Part shown: positions 16,151 to 25,451 of the stretch, one piece after another
Position numbering within the stretch: position 1 is the first letter of the stretch
Layout of the letters: every line of letters starts with the position of its first letter
From: Waddliaceae bacterium
GTDB taxonomy: Bacteria; Chlamydiota; Chlamydiia; Chlamydiales; GCA-2709385
Assembly: GCA_002709385.1 (NCBI GenBank)
Contig: PAQS01000047.1
Span: 1-64,000 of the forward strand
Length of the DNA stretch: 64,000 nucleotides
Reading direction: 5' to 3'
Notes under the pieces: generated by a model
The model's input: only the letters and a program-made list of their open reading frames with translations
Told to the model about the DNA's origin: nothing
Database searches by the model: none
Made by a program: the position numbers and the translations under genes

Positions 16151-16169
16151 AGCTTTAGAGGAATTGAAA

Positions 16170-16340
16170 CGTCATGAGTTAAGACCAGCTAATTTAAGCG
16201 TTAATCGCTCATAACATAGACGCCAGACGTGGTGGCGTAGGAAATATCGGGTCCTTCCTGGCTATTTAAGTTAGTTGGGTGGCAGAGCCGCAGGATTTGG
16301 TTAGGGTGAAATTGGTTGTCAACATTGACGCTTGACAAAT
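16170..16340 (+). ncRNA. Candidate structured RNA/leader upstream of the late operon
   Basis: There is no convincing gene here, but several small stems occur in a row: AGCG-TTAAT-CGCT (16198-16210), GACGCC with GGCGT around a nine-base loop (about 16220-16240), AGGAA with TTCCT, and the 7+7 dyad at 16316. The segment is more GC-rich than its surroundings. It may be a leader RNA, a packaging site or an operator region. Only covariation or transcript data could tell. Confidence 0.3.
16316..16338. promoter_or_regulatory. Inverted repeat TTGTCAA-N9-TTGACAA before the late operon
   Basis: A perfect 7+7 bp dyad with a nine-base spacer ends 19 bases before the start codon at 16358. The right arm also contains TTGACA, a consensus -35 hexamer. 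It is too close to the ATG for an ordinary promoter of that gene, so operator or leader hairpin is more likely. Confidence 0.5.
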
Positions 16341-16357
16341 AAGGGTAAAAAACAGAC

Positions 16358-17629
16358 ATGGCGCAATCACTTTCCATCAAAGAATTTCCAATCGATAAAC
16401 TCATTGCCTACGCACGTAACCCTAGAAAAAATGATGCGGTGATCGATAAGATGATTGCATCCATCCAAGAATTTGGCTTTAGAATTCCTATCATTGCTAA
16501 AAGTGATGGCACTATTGTTGATGGCCATTTACGCTTTAAAGCCGCTAAACAATTAGGCTTGAAAAATCTCCCTGTAATTTTGGCTGATGATTTAACTGAT
16601 GCACAAATCAAAGCTTTTCGCTTGCTTGCCAATCAATCCGCTAATTGGGCAGCCTGGGATGAGGATTTATTAAAAATTGAATTAGAAGAATTAGCCGCCC
16701 TTGATTTTGATTTAAATTTAACCGGCTTTGATTTTGATGAGATTAATCAATATCTAGAAAATGCAGAAGAACCAGAAGAATTTACAGAAGAAAATTTCAG
16801 CTCTCCCAAAGAAGATAAACCAGTTATTAGCAAGCCAGGTGATTTATGGCTACTAGGAAATCACCGTTTGCTTTGTGGTGATAGTTTAGATCCTAAGAAT
16901 TACAAATTACTATTAGAAGATAACAAAGCCGATATCACGGTTTCAGATCCACCCTATAACGTCAATTATGGTGCGAGTTTTAAAGATACCATCCGCAATA
17001 AAACTAGACAGAATCAAAACAAAATAGCCAATGATGATTTAGGTGATAATTTCCCTGAGTTTTTAAATGCTGCTTGCCGAAATATTATTGAGCATACCAA
17101 AGGTGCTATCTATATTTGTATGGCGGCCTCAGAGTTACATGTACTGCAGAAAGCTTTTGTTGAAAATGGTGGCCATTGGTCCACATTTATTATCTGGGCA
17201 AAGAATCATTTTTCATTAAGTCGTAGTGATTATCAACGTCAATATGAACCTATTCTTTATGGCTGGCCCAAAAATGCAGAACGGCATTGGTGTGGCGATC
17301 GCAATCAAAGCGATATTTGGCAAATTAATAAGCCTACCAATAATGCATTACATCCAACCATGAAGCCTGTTGAGCTAATGGCACGTGCGATTAAAAATAG
17401 CAGCAAAGAAAATGATTTAGTTTTAGATCCATTTGGTGGCTCAGGTACTACATTAATGGCAGCAGAAAGTACTAATCGTCGCTGCGCTATGATGGAATTA
17501 GAACCTCATTATGTTGATACGATCATTGAACGTTGGCAGCGCTATAGCAAACAGGATGCGGTATTGGCGAGCACTAATAAAACTTATAGTGAGATAAGCA
17601 AACATCATGGCACTGATCTCACAAGCTGA
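16358..17629 (+). CDS. ParB-domain/DNA methyltransferase fusion
   Basis: This 423-residue protein has an N-terminal ParB/Srx nuclease-like domain (about 8-100, with VDGHLRFKAAKQLG) followed by a beta-class N4/N6 methyltransferase. Motif IV DPPY is at 197-200 and motif I DPFGGSGTT at 357-365, and HPTMKPVELMARAI precedes motif I. These fusions are usual in tailed phages just upstream of terminase and protect or mark phage DNA. No restriction endonuclease gene is beside it. Its end overlaps the terminase small subunit gene by 23 bases. Confidence 0.93.
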   Translation: MAQSLSIKEFPIDKLIAYARNPRKNDAVIDKMIASIQEFGFRIPIIAKSDGTIVDGHLRFKAAKQLGLKNLPVILADDLTDAQIKAFRLLANQSANWAAWDEDLLKIELEELAALDFDLNLTGFDFDEINQYLENAEEPEEFTEENFSSPKEDKPVISKPGDLWLLGNHRLLCGDSLDPKNYKLLLEDNKADITVSDPPYNVNYGASFKDTIRNKTRQNQNKIANDDLGDNFPEFLNAACRNIIEHTKGAIYICMAASELHVLQKAFVENGGHWSTFIIWAKNHFSLSRSDYQRQYEPILYGWPKNAERHWCGDRNQSDIWQINKPTNNALHPTMKPVELMARAIKNSSKENDLVLDPFGGSGTTLMAAESTNRRCAMMELEPHYVDTIIERWQRYSKQDAVLASTNKTYSEISKHHGTDLTS

Positions 17630-18077
17630 ATGGGCACGCAAACATGGATTTTCCAGGCAATATGCAAATCAGCTAATAAAAGAAGGCACGCTTAAAGCTG
17701 TAGAAGGTAAAGTTGATGAAGAGCAAGCTGATATGGCGCTTGCTGCGATCCGTGATTTAAGTAAAACAGAAAAACGTAGCAGCCAAGAATCAACAGAGCT
17801 TTCAACACTACTGTTAAAGACCCGAATTAAAAATGAAATGGAGCGCGGGAAATTATTAGAAGCCAGAGCCAAGGTAGAAATTGGTGAATTAATTGCGGTA
17901 GATGAAGTTAAACAAGCCGCGTTTAATAAAGCCCGTATTGTTCGTGATAATTTATTAAATATTCCAGATAGAGTCGCCAATCTATTAGCCTCTGTTGATG
18001 ATGCCAGCAAAATTCATGAGCTCTTATCCCAAGAGATCCGCAATAGTTTAGAGGGGTTAAGTCGTGATGAGAGCTGA
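17607..18077 (+). CDS. Terminase small subunit (Nu1-like)
   Basis: This 156-residue protein has an N-terminal winged HTH (LISQAEWARKHGFSRQYANQLI) that would bind the packaging site, and a long charged helical C-terminal half (about 60-150) that would contact the large subunit. Its position directly before the large terminase gene and the phage Nu1 pattern support the call. It overlaps both neighbours, so the packaging genes are translationally coupled. Confidence 0.85.
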   Translation: MALISQAEWARKHGFSRQYANQLIKEGTLKAVEGKVDEEQADMALAAIRDLSKTEKRSSQESTELSTLLLKTRIKNEMERGKLLEARAKVEIGELIAVDEVKQAAFNKARIVRDNLLNIPDRVANLLASVDDASKIHELLSQEIRNSLEGLSRDES

Positions 18078-19956
18078 GTTAATTTACAACGATAGTTTTA
18101 ATAGTGGCCTAAGACCCGATCCTCTGCTTACCGTATCTCAGTGGGCAGATAACTCCAGAATGTTATCGCAAACCGCATCAGCTGAGCCTGGCCGTTGGCG
18201 TACAGATCGCACACCTTATCTGCGCGGTATTATGGATGCTTTATCACCATCATCACCTATTGAAAAAGTTGTTTTTATGAAAGGCGCGCAAGTTGGTGGT
18301 ACCGAGGCTGGTAATAACTGGGTTGGCTATATTATCGATCAAGCACCAGGCCCTATGCTGGTGGTACAACCCACTGTTGAAATGGGTAAACGTTGGTCCA
18401 AAGGAAGACTAGCGCCTCTAATTGAAGATACGCCTTGTATTCAAAATAAAGTTAAAGATCCACGATCACGTAATTCAGGAAACACCGTACAAAGCAAAGA
18501 ATTTATCGGCGGTATTATTGTGGTAACCGGCGCGAATAGTGCTGTGGGTCTTCGCTCTATGCCGGTTCGTTATTTATTCTTAGATGAAATTGACGCTTAT
18601 CCCGGTGATGCTGATGGTGAAGGTGATCCGGTTAATCTTGCCATACAAAGAACCAGCACCTTTAGTCGGCGAAAAGTACTATTAATTTCAACGCCAACTA
18701 TTCAAGGCTTAAGTCGTATTGAGCATGAATTTGAAGCGTCTAACAAACAACATTATTGGGTGCCATGCCCACATTGCAAAGAGCTGCAAATATTAAAATG
18801 GCCACAAATCAAATGGGATGATGATCCAGAAAAAGCCTATTATGAGTGCATCCACTGCCAAGGAAAAATAGAACATCACCAAAAAACTTGGATGTTAGAA
18901 CATGGCTGCTGGAAAGCCGAAAACCCGGAGCAAACCAAAGTTGCAGGTTTTCATTTATCCAGTCTTTATAGCCCTGTTGGTTGGTTTAGCTGGGCAGATG
19001 CGGTTAAGCATTTCTTGCAAGCAAAATCCAATGAGCAATTACTCAAAGTTTGGGTTAATACCACGCTTGGTGAAACTTGGGTTGATAAAGGTGAAGCACC
19101 CGATTGGCAACGGCTTTATGAGCGACGTGAACATTATAAAATTGGCATTGTACCGCGTGGTGGTTTGGTATTAACCGCTGGTGTTGATGTGCAAAAAGAT
19201 AGATTAGAACTTGAGGTTGTTGCCTGGGGGCCTAATCGTGAGAGCTGGTCGGTAGATTATAAAATTCTGTTAGGCGATCCTGAAAAAGATAATATCTGGC
19301 AGCAATTATCAGAAGCTTTGCAGCACAGCTATGAAAGTGCTGATGGATTATATCGCCCCATTAGCATGCTTGCCATTGATGCAGGATTTGCAACACAAGA
19401 AGTTTATGCCTGGGTTCGAGAGCAATCCTTAAATCAGGTCATGGCAATTAAAGGTACAGATAAATCTTTAGTACCACTTGGTACCCCTAGCAAAGTAGAC
19501 GTCACAAGCCGCGGCAGGAAATTACGTCGGGGGGTTAGGTTATGGCCTGTTGGTGTATCGGTTTTAAAATCAGAATTATATCACGCCCTAAAATTACCAA
19601 TCTTAGAATCAGGACCACCCGCTGGCTACTGTCATTTTCCAGAATATGATGCTGGATATTTTAAACAACTTACCGCTGAGCAATTAGTCACCAAAGTGGT
19701 TAAAGGCTATCCCAAACGTGAGTGGCAAAAAATCCGTGAACGCAATGAAGCCCTTGATTGCCGTATTTATGCAAGAGCTGCCAGCATTGCTTTGGGTGTT
19801 GATAGATTTGCTGATAAACAATGGCAACGACTTGCAGGTGACGATTTACCGCTAAAAGCTGAACAAAAGACAGTAAGTGAAACTAAGTCTCTGGTTTCAG
19901 CGAGTAAACCCAGACCCAAGATAGTCAAAAGCAAATGGATGAATCAGCATGTATAA
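18064..19956 (+). CDS. Terminase large subunit, GpA family
   Basis: This 630-residue protein has the lambda gpA pattern: an ATPase with GAQVGGTEAG as the Walker A-like loop near residue 77, FLDEIDAYPGDADGEGD as Walker B and the following loop, a zinc-binding pair CPHCKELQ / CIHCQGKI at about 235-270, and a C-terminal nuclease with VLTAGVDVQKDRLELEVV and LAIDAGF. It packages DNA into the prohead and cuts it. The frame begins GTG 18064 followed directly by ATG 18067. AGAGGGG upstream serves either start. Confidence 0.95.
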   Translation: MMRAELIYNDSFNSGLRPDPLLTVSQWADNSRMLSQTASAEPGRWRTDRTPYLRGIMDALSPSSPIEKVVFMKGAQVGGTEAGNNWVGYIIDQAPGPMLVVQPTVEMGKRWSKGRLAPLIEDTPCIQNKVKDPRSRNSGNTVQSKEFIGGIIVVTGANSAVGLRSMPVRYLFLDEIDAYPGDADGEGDPVNLAIQRTSTFSRRKVLLISTPTIQGLSRIEHEFEASNKQHYWVPCPHCKELQILKWPQIKWDDDPEKAYYECIHCQGKIEHHQKTWMLEHGCWKAENPEQTKVAGFHLSSLYSPVGWFSWADAVKHFLQAKSNEQLLKVWVNTTLGETWVDKGEAPDWQRLYERREHYKIGIVPRGGLVLTAGVDVQKDRLELEVVAWGPNRESWSVDYKILLGDPEKDNIWQQLSEALQHSYESADGLYRPISMLAIDAGFATQEVYAWVREQSLNQVMAIKGTDKSLVPLGTPSKVDVTSRGRKLRRGVRLWPVGVSVLKSELYHALKLPILESGPPAGYCHFPEYDAGYFKQLTAEQLVTKVVKGYPKREWQKIRERNEALDCRIYARAASIALGVDRFADKQWQRLAGDDLPLKAEQKTVSETKSLVSASKPRPKIVKSKWMNQHV

Positions 19957-20176
19957 CACTGACGATTTAGCACAAATTGAAAGCGCCATATTAAAACTGC
20001 AAAGCGGTGAGCGCGTGGTATCGGTGGCTTATGGCGATCATGCCGTTAAATATGCTGAGGTAGATTTGCAAGAATTAATTAGTCTGCGCAATAAAATCAG
20101 AGCCGAACTTAAAACCACCAGCAATAGCAGTAAGCGGCGTATTGTCTTTGCTACCCAAAAAGGAGTGAGCAAATGA
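19949..20176 (+). CDS. Head-tail joining protein gpW
   Basis: This 75-residue helical protein matches phage lambda gpW in size, position (between terminase and portal) and pattern (DLAQIESAILKLQSGERVVSVAYGD, then ISLRNKI). It should plug the portal after packaging. It overlaps terminase by eight bases and the portal gene by four. Confidence 0.85.
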   Translation: MYNTDDLAQIESAILKLQSGERVVSVAYGDHAVKYAEVDLQELISLRNKIRAELKTTSNSSKRRIVFATQKGVSK

Positions 20177-21585
20177 TCTTAAAGTCACTCAAACAAATAT
20201 TTAAACGACCAAAAGCAAAATCTTCTGCGTGGGATGCAGCCGGTAGCGGCAGACGTTTGCTCTATTGGCAACCTGGTAATGATTCAATAAACCCTCTGCT
20301 TTTGCAGCATATGGATAGTTTGCGTAATCGCTCCCGAGATATGGTGCGCAAGAACCCTTATGCTGCAAATATTGTTGATACTTTAGTGGCTAATTGTATT
20401 GGCACTGGCATTAAACCCCAATCTAAAGCATTAGATGCTGATTTTAGAAAACAAGTCCAAGCATTATGGCTTACCTGGACCGATGAAGCTGATAGTAACC
20501 AAACTACTGATTTTTACGGCCTTCAAGCTGCCATTTGTCGTAGCATGATTGAAGGTGGTGAATGTTTAGTGCGCTTTCGTGTAAGACGCAAAGAAGATGG
20601 CCTAACTGTGCCACTGCAACTGCAAATTCTAGAAGCAGAACATTTAGATCATTCTATGGATAAGCCACTAGCCAATGGTTTTAGCATCCAAGGTGGCATT
20701 GAATTTAATCCCTTAGGCCAGCGTGTTGCCTATTATCTTTATCAGCAACATCCTGGTGAAAATTTAGGAATGAAACAATCAGTACGCGTACCTGCCTCTG
20801 AAGTATTGCATATTTACCGCATGGATAGACCCGGACAAATCAGAGGTGAGCCTTGGCTTAGTCGGGTATTACTTAAACTCTATGAGCTGGATCAATATGA
20901 TGATGCAGAATTAGTACGCAAGAAAACTGCTGCAATGTTTGCAGGATTTATTACCAGACTTGATCCAGAAAGTAATTTCATGGGCGAAGCTGAACATAAT
21001 GAGCAAGGTGTTGCGATGGCAGGATTAGAGCCAGGCACCATGCAACTTTTAGATCCAGGTGAAGATGTTAAATTCTCAGAGCCTTCAGATGTTGGTGGCA
21101 ATTATACCGCTTTTATGCGCCAGCAATTGCGCTCGATTGCAGCTGGCATGGGTATTACTTATGAGCAGCTAAGTGGTGATTTAACCGAAGTAAATTACTC
21201 CTCCATTCGAGCTGGTTTAATTGAATTTAGAAGACGCTGCGCGATGTTGCAGCATCATATTATGGTCTTTCAATTTTGTCGCCCGGTGTGGCAACGCTGG
21301 TTGGAGCTGGCGTTTATTTCTAAGGCTATTGCTGAGCCTAAAGATAATAAAGGATTTCGCAGTGTGAAATGGATCCCACAAGGATTTGATTGGGTCGATC
21401 CATTAAAAGATCAGGAAGCGCAAGCCATGTCGGTGCGCAATGGCTTTAAAAGCAGATCTGAGGTTGTCTCTGAGCTTGGTTATGATGTTGAAGAAATTGA
21501 TCAGGAAATCTTTAGCGATCATGAGCGCAGCAAACGCCTTAATTTACAATTTGATTCAGATGTCAGGGATAAACGCGATGCATAA
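20173..21585 (+). CDS. Portal protein, lambda gpB family
   Basis: This 470-residue protein has hallmarks of the lambda-type portal: SLRNRSRDMVRKNPYAANIVDTLVAN near residue 50, EAEHLD and HIYRMDRPGQIRGEPWLSRVL in the middle, and AAGMGITYEQLSGDLTEVNYSSIRAGL around 330-360. It forms the dodecameric DNA gate of the head. Ribosome site AAAGGAG. It shares its last eight bases with the start of the protease gene. Confidence 0.95.
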   Translation: MILKSLKQIFKRPKAKSSAWDAAGSGRRLLYWQPGNDSINPLLLQHMDSLRNRSRDMVRKNPYAANIVDTLVANCIGTGIKPQSKALDADFRKQVQALWLTWTDEADSNQTTDFYGLQAAICRSMIEGGECLVRFRVRRKEDGLTVPLQLQILEAEHLDHSMDKPLANGFSIQGGIEFNPLGQRVAYYLYQQHPGENLGMKQSVRVPASEVLHIYRMDRPGQIRGEPWLSRVLLKLYELDQYDDAELVRKKTAAMFAGFITRLDPESNFMGEAEHNEQGVAMAGLEPGTMQLLDPGEDVKFSEPSDVGGNYTAFMRQQLRSIAAGMGITYEQLSGDLTEVNYSSIRAGLIEFRRRCAMLQHHIMVFQFCRPVWQRWLELAFISKAIAEPKDNKGFRSVKWIPQGFDWVDPLKDQEAQAMSVRNGFKSRSEVVSELGYDVEEIDQEIFSDHERSKRLNLQFDSDVRDKRDA

Positions 21586-22714
21586 AACCATACCAAGAAA
21601 TTTTTGCCTTATGCAAAGGCCAATGATGTTGGAATATAGTGCCTTTGAACATTTAGCACAAGATATTTTAAGCGACAATCTTAGCAATATTGCAGGAAAA
21701 CCAAAAGATAACCATTACCCTAAGACTGATCAAATCGCATTTGTGCCAGTGCATGGCATTTTAACCAAAAGAGCCAGCTTATTCGATGAGCTGCTGGGTA
21801 TGACAAGCTATGATGCTTTGCAAGAAACATTATTCGCGCTTGCTAAAAATCCTGCTGTTGAAACCATTGTGCTAGATATCGATAGCCCTGGTGGTGAAAT
21901 TAGCGGCTTATTTGATTTGTGTGATTTTATTTTATCCGTTAAAGAAAACAAAAAACTAATTGCGCTAATCAATGAGTCTGCTTTTTCTGCAGGCTATGCG
22001 ATTGCATCCTGCGCTGATGAAATATTACTTAATCAAACCGCAGGTGTTGGTAGCATTGGCGTGATTGCCACCCATATTGACCAAAGTGGTTTTGATGCCA
22101 AACAAGGGCTTGCTTATACCACCGTCTATGCAGGCCAACATAAAAATGATTTAAATCCCCATAGTCCAATGACAGAAGAGGCTAAATCTAATCTGCAACA
22201 AGAAGTCGATAGGCTCTATCAGTTATTTGTTGGTTTGGTTGCTAAAAATAGAGGATTAACGCCAGAGCAAGTGATGAATACAGAAGCGGCCTGTTTTTTT
22301 GGTGAAGATGCGATTTCTCATCATTTAGCGGACAAATTAATTTCATTTGCTGAATGGATACCAAGAGTGACGTCATTAACCCATTTTAAGAGGAATCAGA
22401 CCATGGCTGAAGAAACAATTGATATAGCGGCTTTAGAAGATAAGGCCAAGATAAATGGCAAACAAGGCTATCGAGATGAGGTCTTGGAGCTTGCACGATT
22501 ATGTAAGCTTGCCAAAGTCCCCCATAAGCTTGCGGAATTTATTGAACAAGATGTGCGCCCCGATGCAGCTAGGGATTATTTGCTATCGCATTTAGCAGAG
22601 CAGCAGCAACAACAAAATATTATGAATATCCATGCCCCACAGCAAGGTGAGACGGCTAATCCCCTCATCGATATTGCTAAAGGCAGAGCACAATCTAATG
22701 GGAGGTCTGTATGA
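21578..22714 (+). CDS. Head maturation protease, S49/SppA type (gpC-like) with scaffold-like tail
   Basis: This 378-residue protein has a ClpP-fold serine peptidase in residues 60-270. The nucleophile Ser is near 137 (NESAFSAGYAIAS) and DSPGGEISG precedes it, as in signal peptide peptidase A and lambda gpC. The C-terminal 100 residues are charged and Gln-rich (AEQQQQQ), which fits the Nu3-like scaffold that lambda encodes inside gpC. ATG 21578 is chosen because it overlaps the portal stop. It processes the prohead during assembly. Confidence 0.9.
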   Translation: MHKTIPRNFCLMQRPMMLEYSAFEHLAQDILSDNLSNIAGKPKDNHYPKTDQIAFVPVHGILTKRASLFDELLGMTSYDALQETLFALAKNPAVETIVLDIDSPGGEISGLFDLCDFILSVKENKKLIALINESAFSAGYAIASCADEILLNQTAGVGSIGVIATHIDQSGFDAKQGLAYTTVYAGQHKNDLNPHSPMTEEAKSNLQQEVDRLYQLFVGLVAKNRGLTPEQVMNTEAACFFGEDAISHHLADKLISFAEWIPRVTSLTHFKRNQTMAEETIDIAALEDKAKINGKQGYRDEVLELARLCKLAKVPHKLAEFIEQDVRPDAARDYLLSHLAEQQQQQNIMNIHAPQQGETANPLIDIAKGRAQSNGRSV

Positions 22715-23082
22715 GCGTTGCAATTGAACCAAATAATTTAGGTGATTTATTAAAATATGAAACCAGTAATCTTTACTCACGTGAAGCGGTTGATGTGGCC
22801 TCTGGCCAAAATCTAAAGCTTGGTACTGTTGTTGGCAGAGTTACAGAAACTGGGTTAGTAAAACAGTTCGATCCACTGGCAACCGATGGCTCAGAAGGCA
22901 TTATTGGTGTTTTGCTAGAAGATTGTGATGCAAGTAGCGGCAGTAAAAAAGCATTAATGCTCACGCGGGAGGCGATCCTTGCCGATCATGCGGTGATTTG
23001 GCCAAGTCTCACCGAAGAGCAAGAAGCAGCTGCGATTGCTCAATTAGAATCTCGTGGAATTATTATCCGTAAAGGAGTGTAA
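22711..23082 (+). CDS. Head decoration protein gpD
   Basis: This 123-residue protein matches the lambda gpD type: YETSNLYSREAVDVASGQNLKLGTVVGRVTETG, then GIIGVLLEDCDA and a C-terminal RGIIIRKGV strand. It trims and stabilises the expanded capsid. It overlaps the protease gene by four bases and lies four bases before the capsid gene, the usual C-D-E order. Confidence 0.9.
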   Translation: MSVAIEPNNLGDLLKYETSNLYSREAVDVASGQNLKLGTVVGRVTETGLVKQFDPLATDGSEGIIGVLLEDCDASSGSKKALMLTREAILADHAVIWPSLTEEQEAAAIAQLESRGIIIRKGV

Positions 23083-23086
23083 CATT

Positions 23087-24088
23087 ATGCAAAACCCATT
23101 TTCAAATACTGCTTTTGATATGACGGCATTAACTGCCAGTATCAATTTACTGCCAAATAACTATGGCAAAATCGAATCAATGAATTTATTTCCTGGCAAG
23201 GCGGTACGCTTTCGCCATATTGCTGTTGAAGAAAAAAATGGCGTTCTAAATTTATTGCCAACACAGCATCCAGGCGCACCTGGCACAGTCGGTAAGCGTG
23301 ATAAAAGAAAAGTCAGAACTTTTAGTATTCCGCATATCCCACATGATGATGTGGTGTTACCTGAAGAAGTACAAGGTATTAGAGCTTTTGGTAGTGAAAC
23401 CGAAGTTCAAGCACTGGCCAATGTGTTAACCGATCACCTGCAATCTATGCGCAATAAACATGCAATTACTTTAGAGCACTTACGTATGGGCGCTTTAAAA
23501 GGCGTGATTTTAGATGCTGATGGCAGCACTTTGGTAAATCTTTATGATGAATTTGAAATTCAGCCAAAAGAAGTAAGCTTTGCGCTGGGTACAGCTACCA
23601 CTGATGTTAAGAAAAAATGTCTAGAGGTCTTGCGCCATATCGAAGATAATTTGCGCGGTGAATACATGACATCAGTGCATGCCTTGGTAAGCCCTGAATT
23701 TTTTGATGCACTCACCTCACATGCCAAAGTAAAGGAAGCTTATGAGAGGTGGCAAGACGGATTAGGATTGCGTGCAGATATGAGATCTGGATTTAGCTTT
23801 GCAGGGATTACCTTTGAAGAATATCGCGGGCAAGCAACCGATCCAGATGGCAATGTTAGACGCTTTATCGCCCAAGATACAGCCCATTGTTTCCCACTTG
23901 GTACCAGTGAAACATTTAGCACTTATTTTGCGCCAGCTGATTTTAATGAAACGGTAAATACCTTAGGTAAACCGCTTTATGCTAAGCAAGAGCCAAGACG
24001 CTTTGAACGTGGTACTGATTTGCATACGCAATCGAATCCACTGCCAATGTGCCATAGACCTGGAGTGCTGGTTAAACTAACGGTCTAG
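23087..24088 (+). CDS. Major capsid protein gpE
   Basis: This 333-residue protein is of the lambda gpE type: TAFDMTALTASINLLPNNYG at the N-terminus, HIPHDDVVLPEEVQGIRAFG near 87, and PLYAKQEPRRFERGTDLHTQSNPLPMCHRPGVLV at the C-terminus. It forms the capsid shell. The start at 23087 follows AAAGGAG. The longer open frame from 23054 overlaps the previous gene and is not needed. Confidence 0.93.
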   Translation: MQNPFSNTAFDMTALTASINLLPNNYGKIESMNLFPGKAVRFRHIAVEEKNGVLNLLPTQHPGAPGTVGKRDKRKVRTFSIPHIPHDDVVLPEEVQGIRAFGSETEVQALANVLTDHLQSMRNKHAITLEHLRMGALKGVILDADGSTLVNLYDEFEIQPKEVSFALGTATTDVKKKCLEVLRHIEDNLRGEYMTSVHALVSPEFFDALTSHAKVKEAYERWQDGLGLRADMRSGFSFAGITFEEYRGQATDPDGNVRRFIAQDTAHCFPLGTSETFSTYFAPADFNETVNTLGKPLYAKQEPRRFERGTDLHTQSNPLPMCHRPGVLVKLTV

Positions 24089-24092
24089 TGCA

Positions 24093-24392
24093 ATGAGCCT
24101 GGCTAATATTGAGCGCTTAGTTGCGGATTCATTAATGCATTTGGGTGTTGATGCGGTGATTCATGGGCAAAGTATAAAACTGCTATTTAAAGCAGCAGAT
24201 AGCCTCTATGAAACATCGACCAGTGACTTTATTGGAGCAACAGGTATTGTTGAGTTTATCGATGAGCAAGGCGTGATAGATCCGCATGTTGGGCTCTTGA
24301 TAAATATTGACTCTGCTACTTTTAAAGTGATTTCAGAGCCCTTGTTTGATCAAACCACTAAGCTTTGGCAAATGCAGGTAATGGAGGTATAA
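24093..24392 (+). CDS. Head-tail connector protein (FII-like)
   Basis: This 99-residue protein follows the capsid gene, where lambda-type heads carry FI/FII connectors. It has a small beta-barrel pattern (GATGIVEFIDEQGVIDPHVGLLINIDSATFKVIS) like lambda gpFII-type joining proteins. The call leans on position as much as on sequence. Confidence 0.6.
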   Translation: MSLANIERLVADSLMHLGVDAVIHGQSIKLLFKAADSLYETSTSDFIGATGIVEFIDEQGVIDPHVGLLINIDSATFKVISEPLFDQTTKLWQMQVMEV

Positions 24393-24393
24393 G

Positions 24394-24924
24394 ATGCGCG
24401 CATTTAATTTGGATATTACAGATAATAATGAAGTTGATAATATTATTTCTGCTTTTAAGGCAACTAAAATTCAAGTAGAAACCGCTTTAATGCGCGCACT
24501 TAACAAAACAGCGCTTTGGTTGAAATCCCAGAGTGTTAAAGAAATTTCAAAAGAAAAAGCATTAAAACAAAAATTAATTCGCGAGCGCCTGCATGTTCTA
24601 AAATCAAATCGTAAGCAATTAGTAGCCCGAGTGATTGCTAGCCTGCACGGGGTTAAAGCTCATCAAATAGGCAATATGCGCCAAACTAAAACCGGCGCCA
24701 AAGCTGGCAAACGTCATTTTAAAGGTGCATTTGTTGCAACTATGCCAACAGGCCATACTGGAATTTATAAACGTAAAGGCCGTAAAAAACTGCCTATTCG
24801 CGAGGTGGTATTTCCACTAGAGCCTGTAGCCTCTAACGTGATTAAATCTATTACTGATGAAAAGGCTGCCCAGCAATTTACTAAGCTGTTTACCCATGAG
24901 ATGCAATTTATCACCTCGAGGTAA
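24394..24924 (+). CDS. Minor tail protein Z-like
   Basis: This 176-residue basic protein has N-terminal amphipathic helices (ALMRALNKTALWLKSQSVKEIS) and a Lys/Arg-rich middle, matching the prophage minor tail Z family found between the head genes and baseplate genes. In lambda, gpZ acts in head-tail joining and DNA positioning. Two bases separate it from the gene before it and from the gene after it. Confidence 0.75.
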   Translation: MRAFNLDITDNNEVDNIISAFKATKIQVETALMRALNKTALWLKSQSVKEISKEKALKQKLIRERLHVLKSNRKQLVARVIASLHGVKAHQIGNMRQTKTGAKAGKRHFKGAFVATMPTGHTGIYKRKGRKKLPIREVVFPLEPVASNVIKSITDEKAAQQFTKLFTHEMQFITSR

Positions 24925-24926
24925 AC

Positions 24927-25451
24927 ATGAAGCCATTAGAAGATTTACAACAAGCCATTCAAAATATCATTCAGCAGGAAATGCCTGCTATTGTCACCTG
25001 CGATTTATATCCTTCGATTAGAAAAGCCATTCCCGCACCTGCTATTTTTATTGAACTTAGCGGTATTGATCCAGGACAAGATCCAGGCACTGGTGAGCTT
25101 GCTATTATTGTAACGATTGAAGCACGTATCGTGATTGATAATCATGTGGCACAAGCAGAATTACAAATTCAAAATCTAGCAGCAGATTTAGCGCGTTTAG
25201 TTCATAGAAATCAATGGGGACTTGAGGTAAGCCCTGCTGAATTTATTAACGCAACCCCCGATGCTTTTAAAGCAGATTTAGATGCGTATTTAGTCTGGCA
25301 AGTTACCTGGCAACATCAATTACATTTAGGTGAATCTATTTGGAAAGATAGTGATATTGAGGCCCATACCATTTATGTAGGCTTTGCGCCTTATATTGGC
25401 GAGCCGCATGAAGATAAATATCAGGGGCTAGCAGATGGATCAGGGATTTAG
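24927..25451 (+). CDS. Probable tail terminator/completion protein
   Basis: This 174-residue protein has a mixed alpha-beta pattern with PAPAIFIELSGIDPGQDPGTGELAIIVTIEARIV. Its position between a Z-like protein and the baseplate hub, together with its size, suggests a tail completion factor comparable to lambda gpU or P2 gpS. I do not recognise a specific family. It overlaps the next gene by 17 bases. Confidence 0.5.
   Translation: MKPLEDLQQAIQNIIQQEMPAIVTCDLYPSIRKAIPAPAIFIELSGIDPGQDPGTGELAIIVTIEARIVIDNHVAQAELQIQNLAADLARLVHRNQWGLEVSPAEFINATPDAFKADLDAYLVWQVTWQHQLHLGESIWKDSDIEAHTIYVGFAPYIGEPHEDKYQGLADGSGI

Noticed and set aside
15967-16158. 63-codon open frame over the spaced repeats
   Set aside because: It overlaps the end of the DUF6378-like gene and reads through two copies of the repeat. 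The repeat, not coding, explains the conservation. A resemblance to the ADKLISFAE segment of the protease was noted but is too short.
16201-16404. 67-codon leftward open frame before the methyltransferase gene
   Set aside because: It is antisense to the start of a certain gene and covers the structured spacer, with no ribosome site.
22324-22368. Fourth copy of the spaced dyad inside the protease gene
   Set aside because: It fits the 12-base spacing but encodes a normal ADKLISFAEW segment of S49 proteases, so it may be coincidence. It is mentioned but not annotated.
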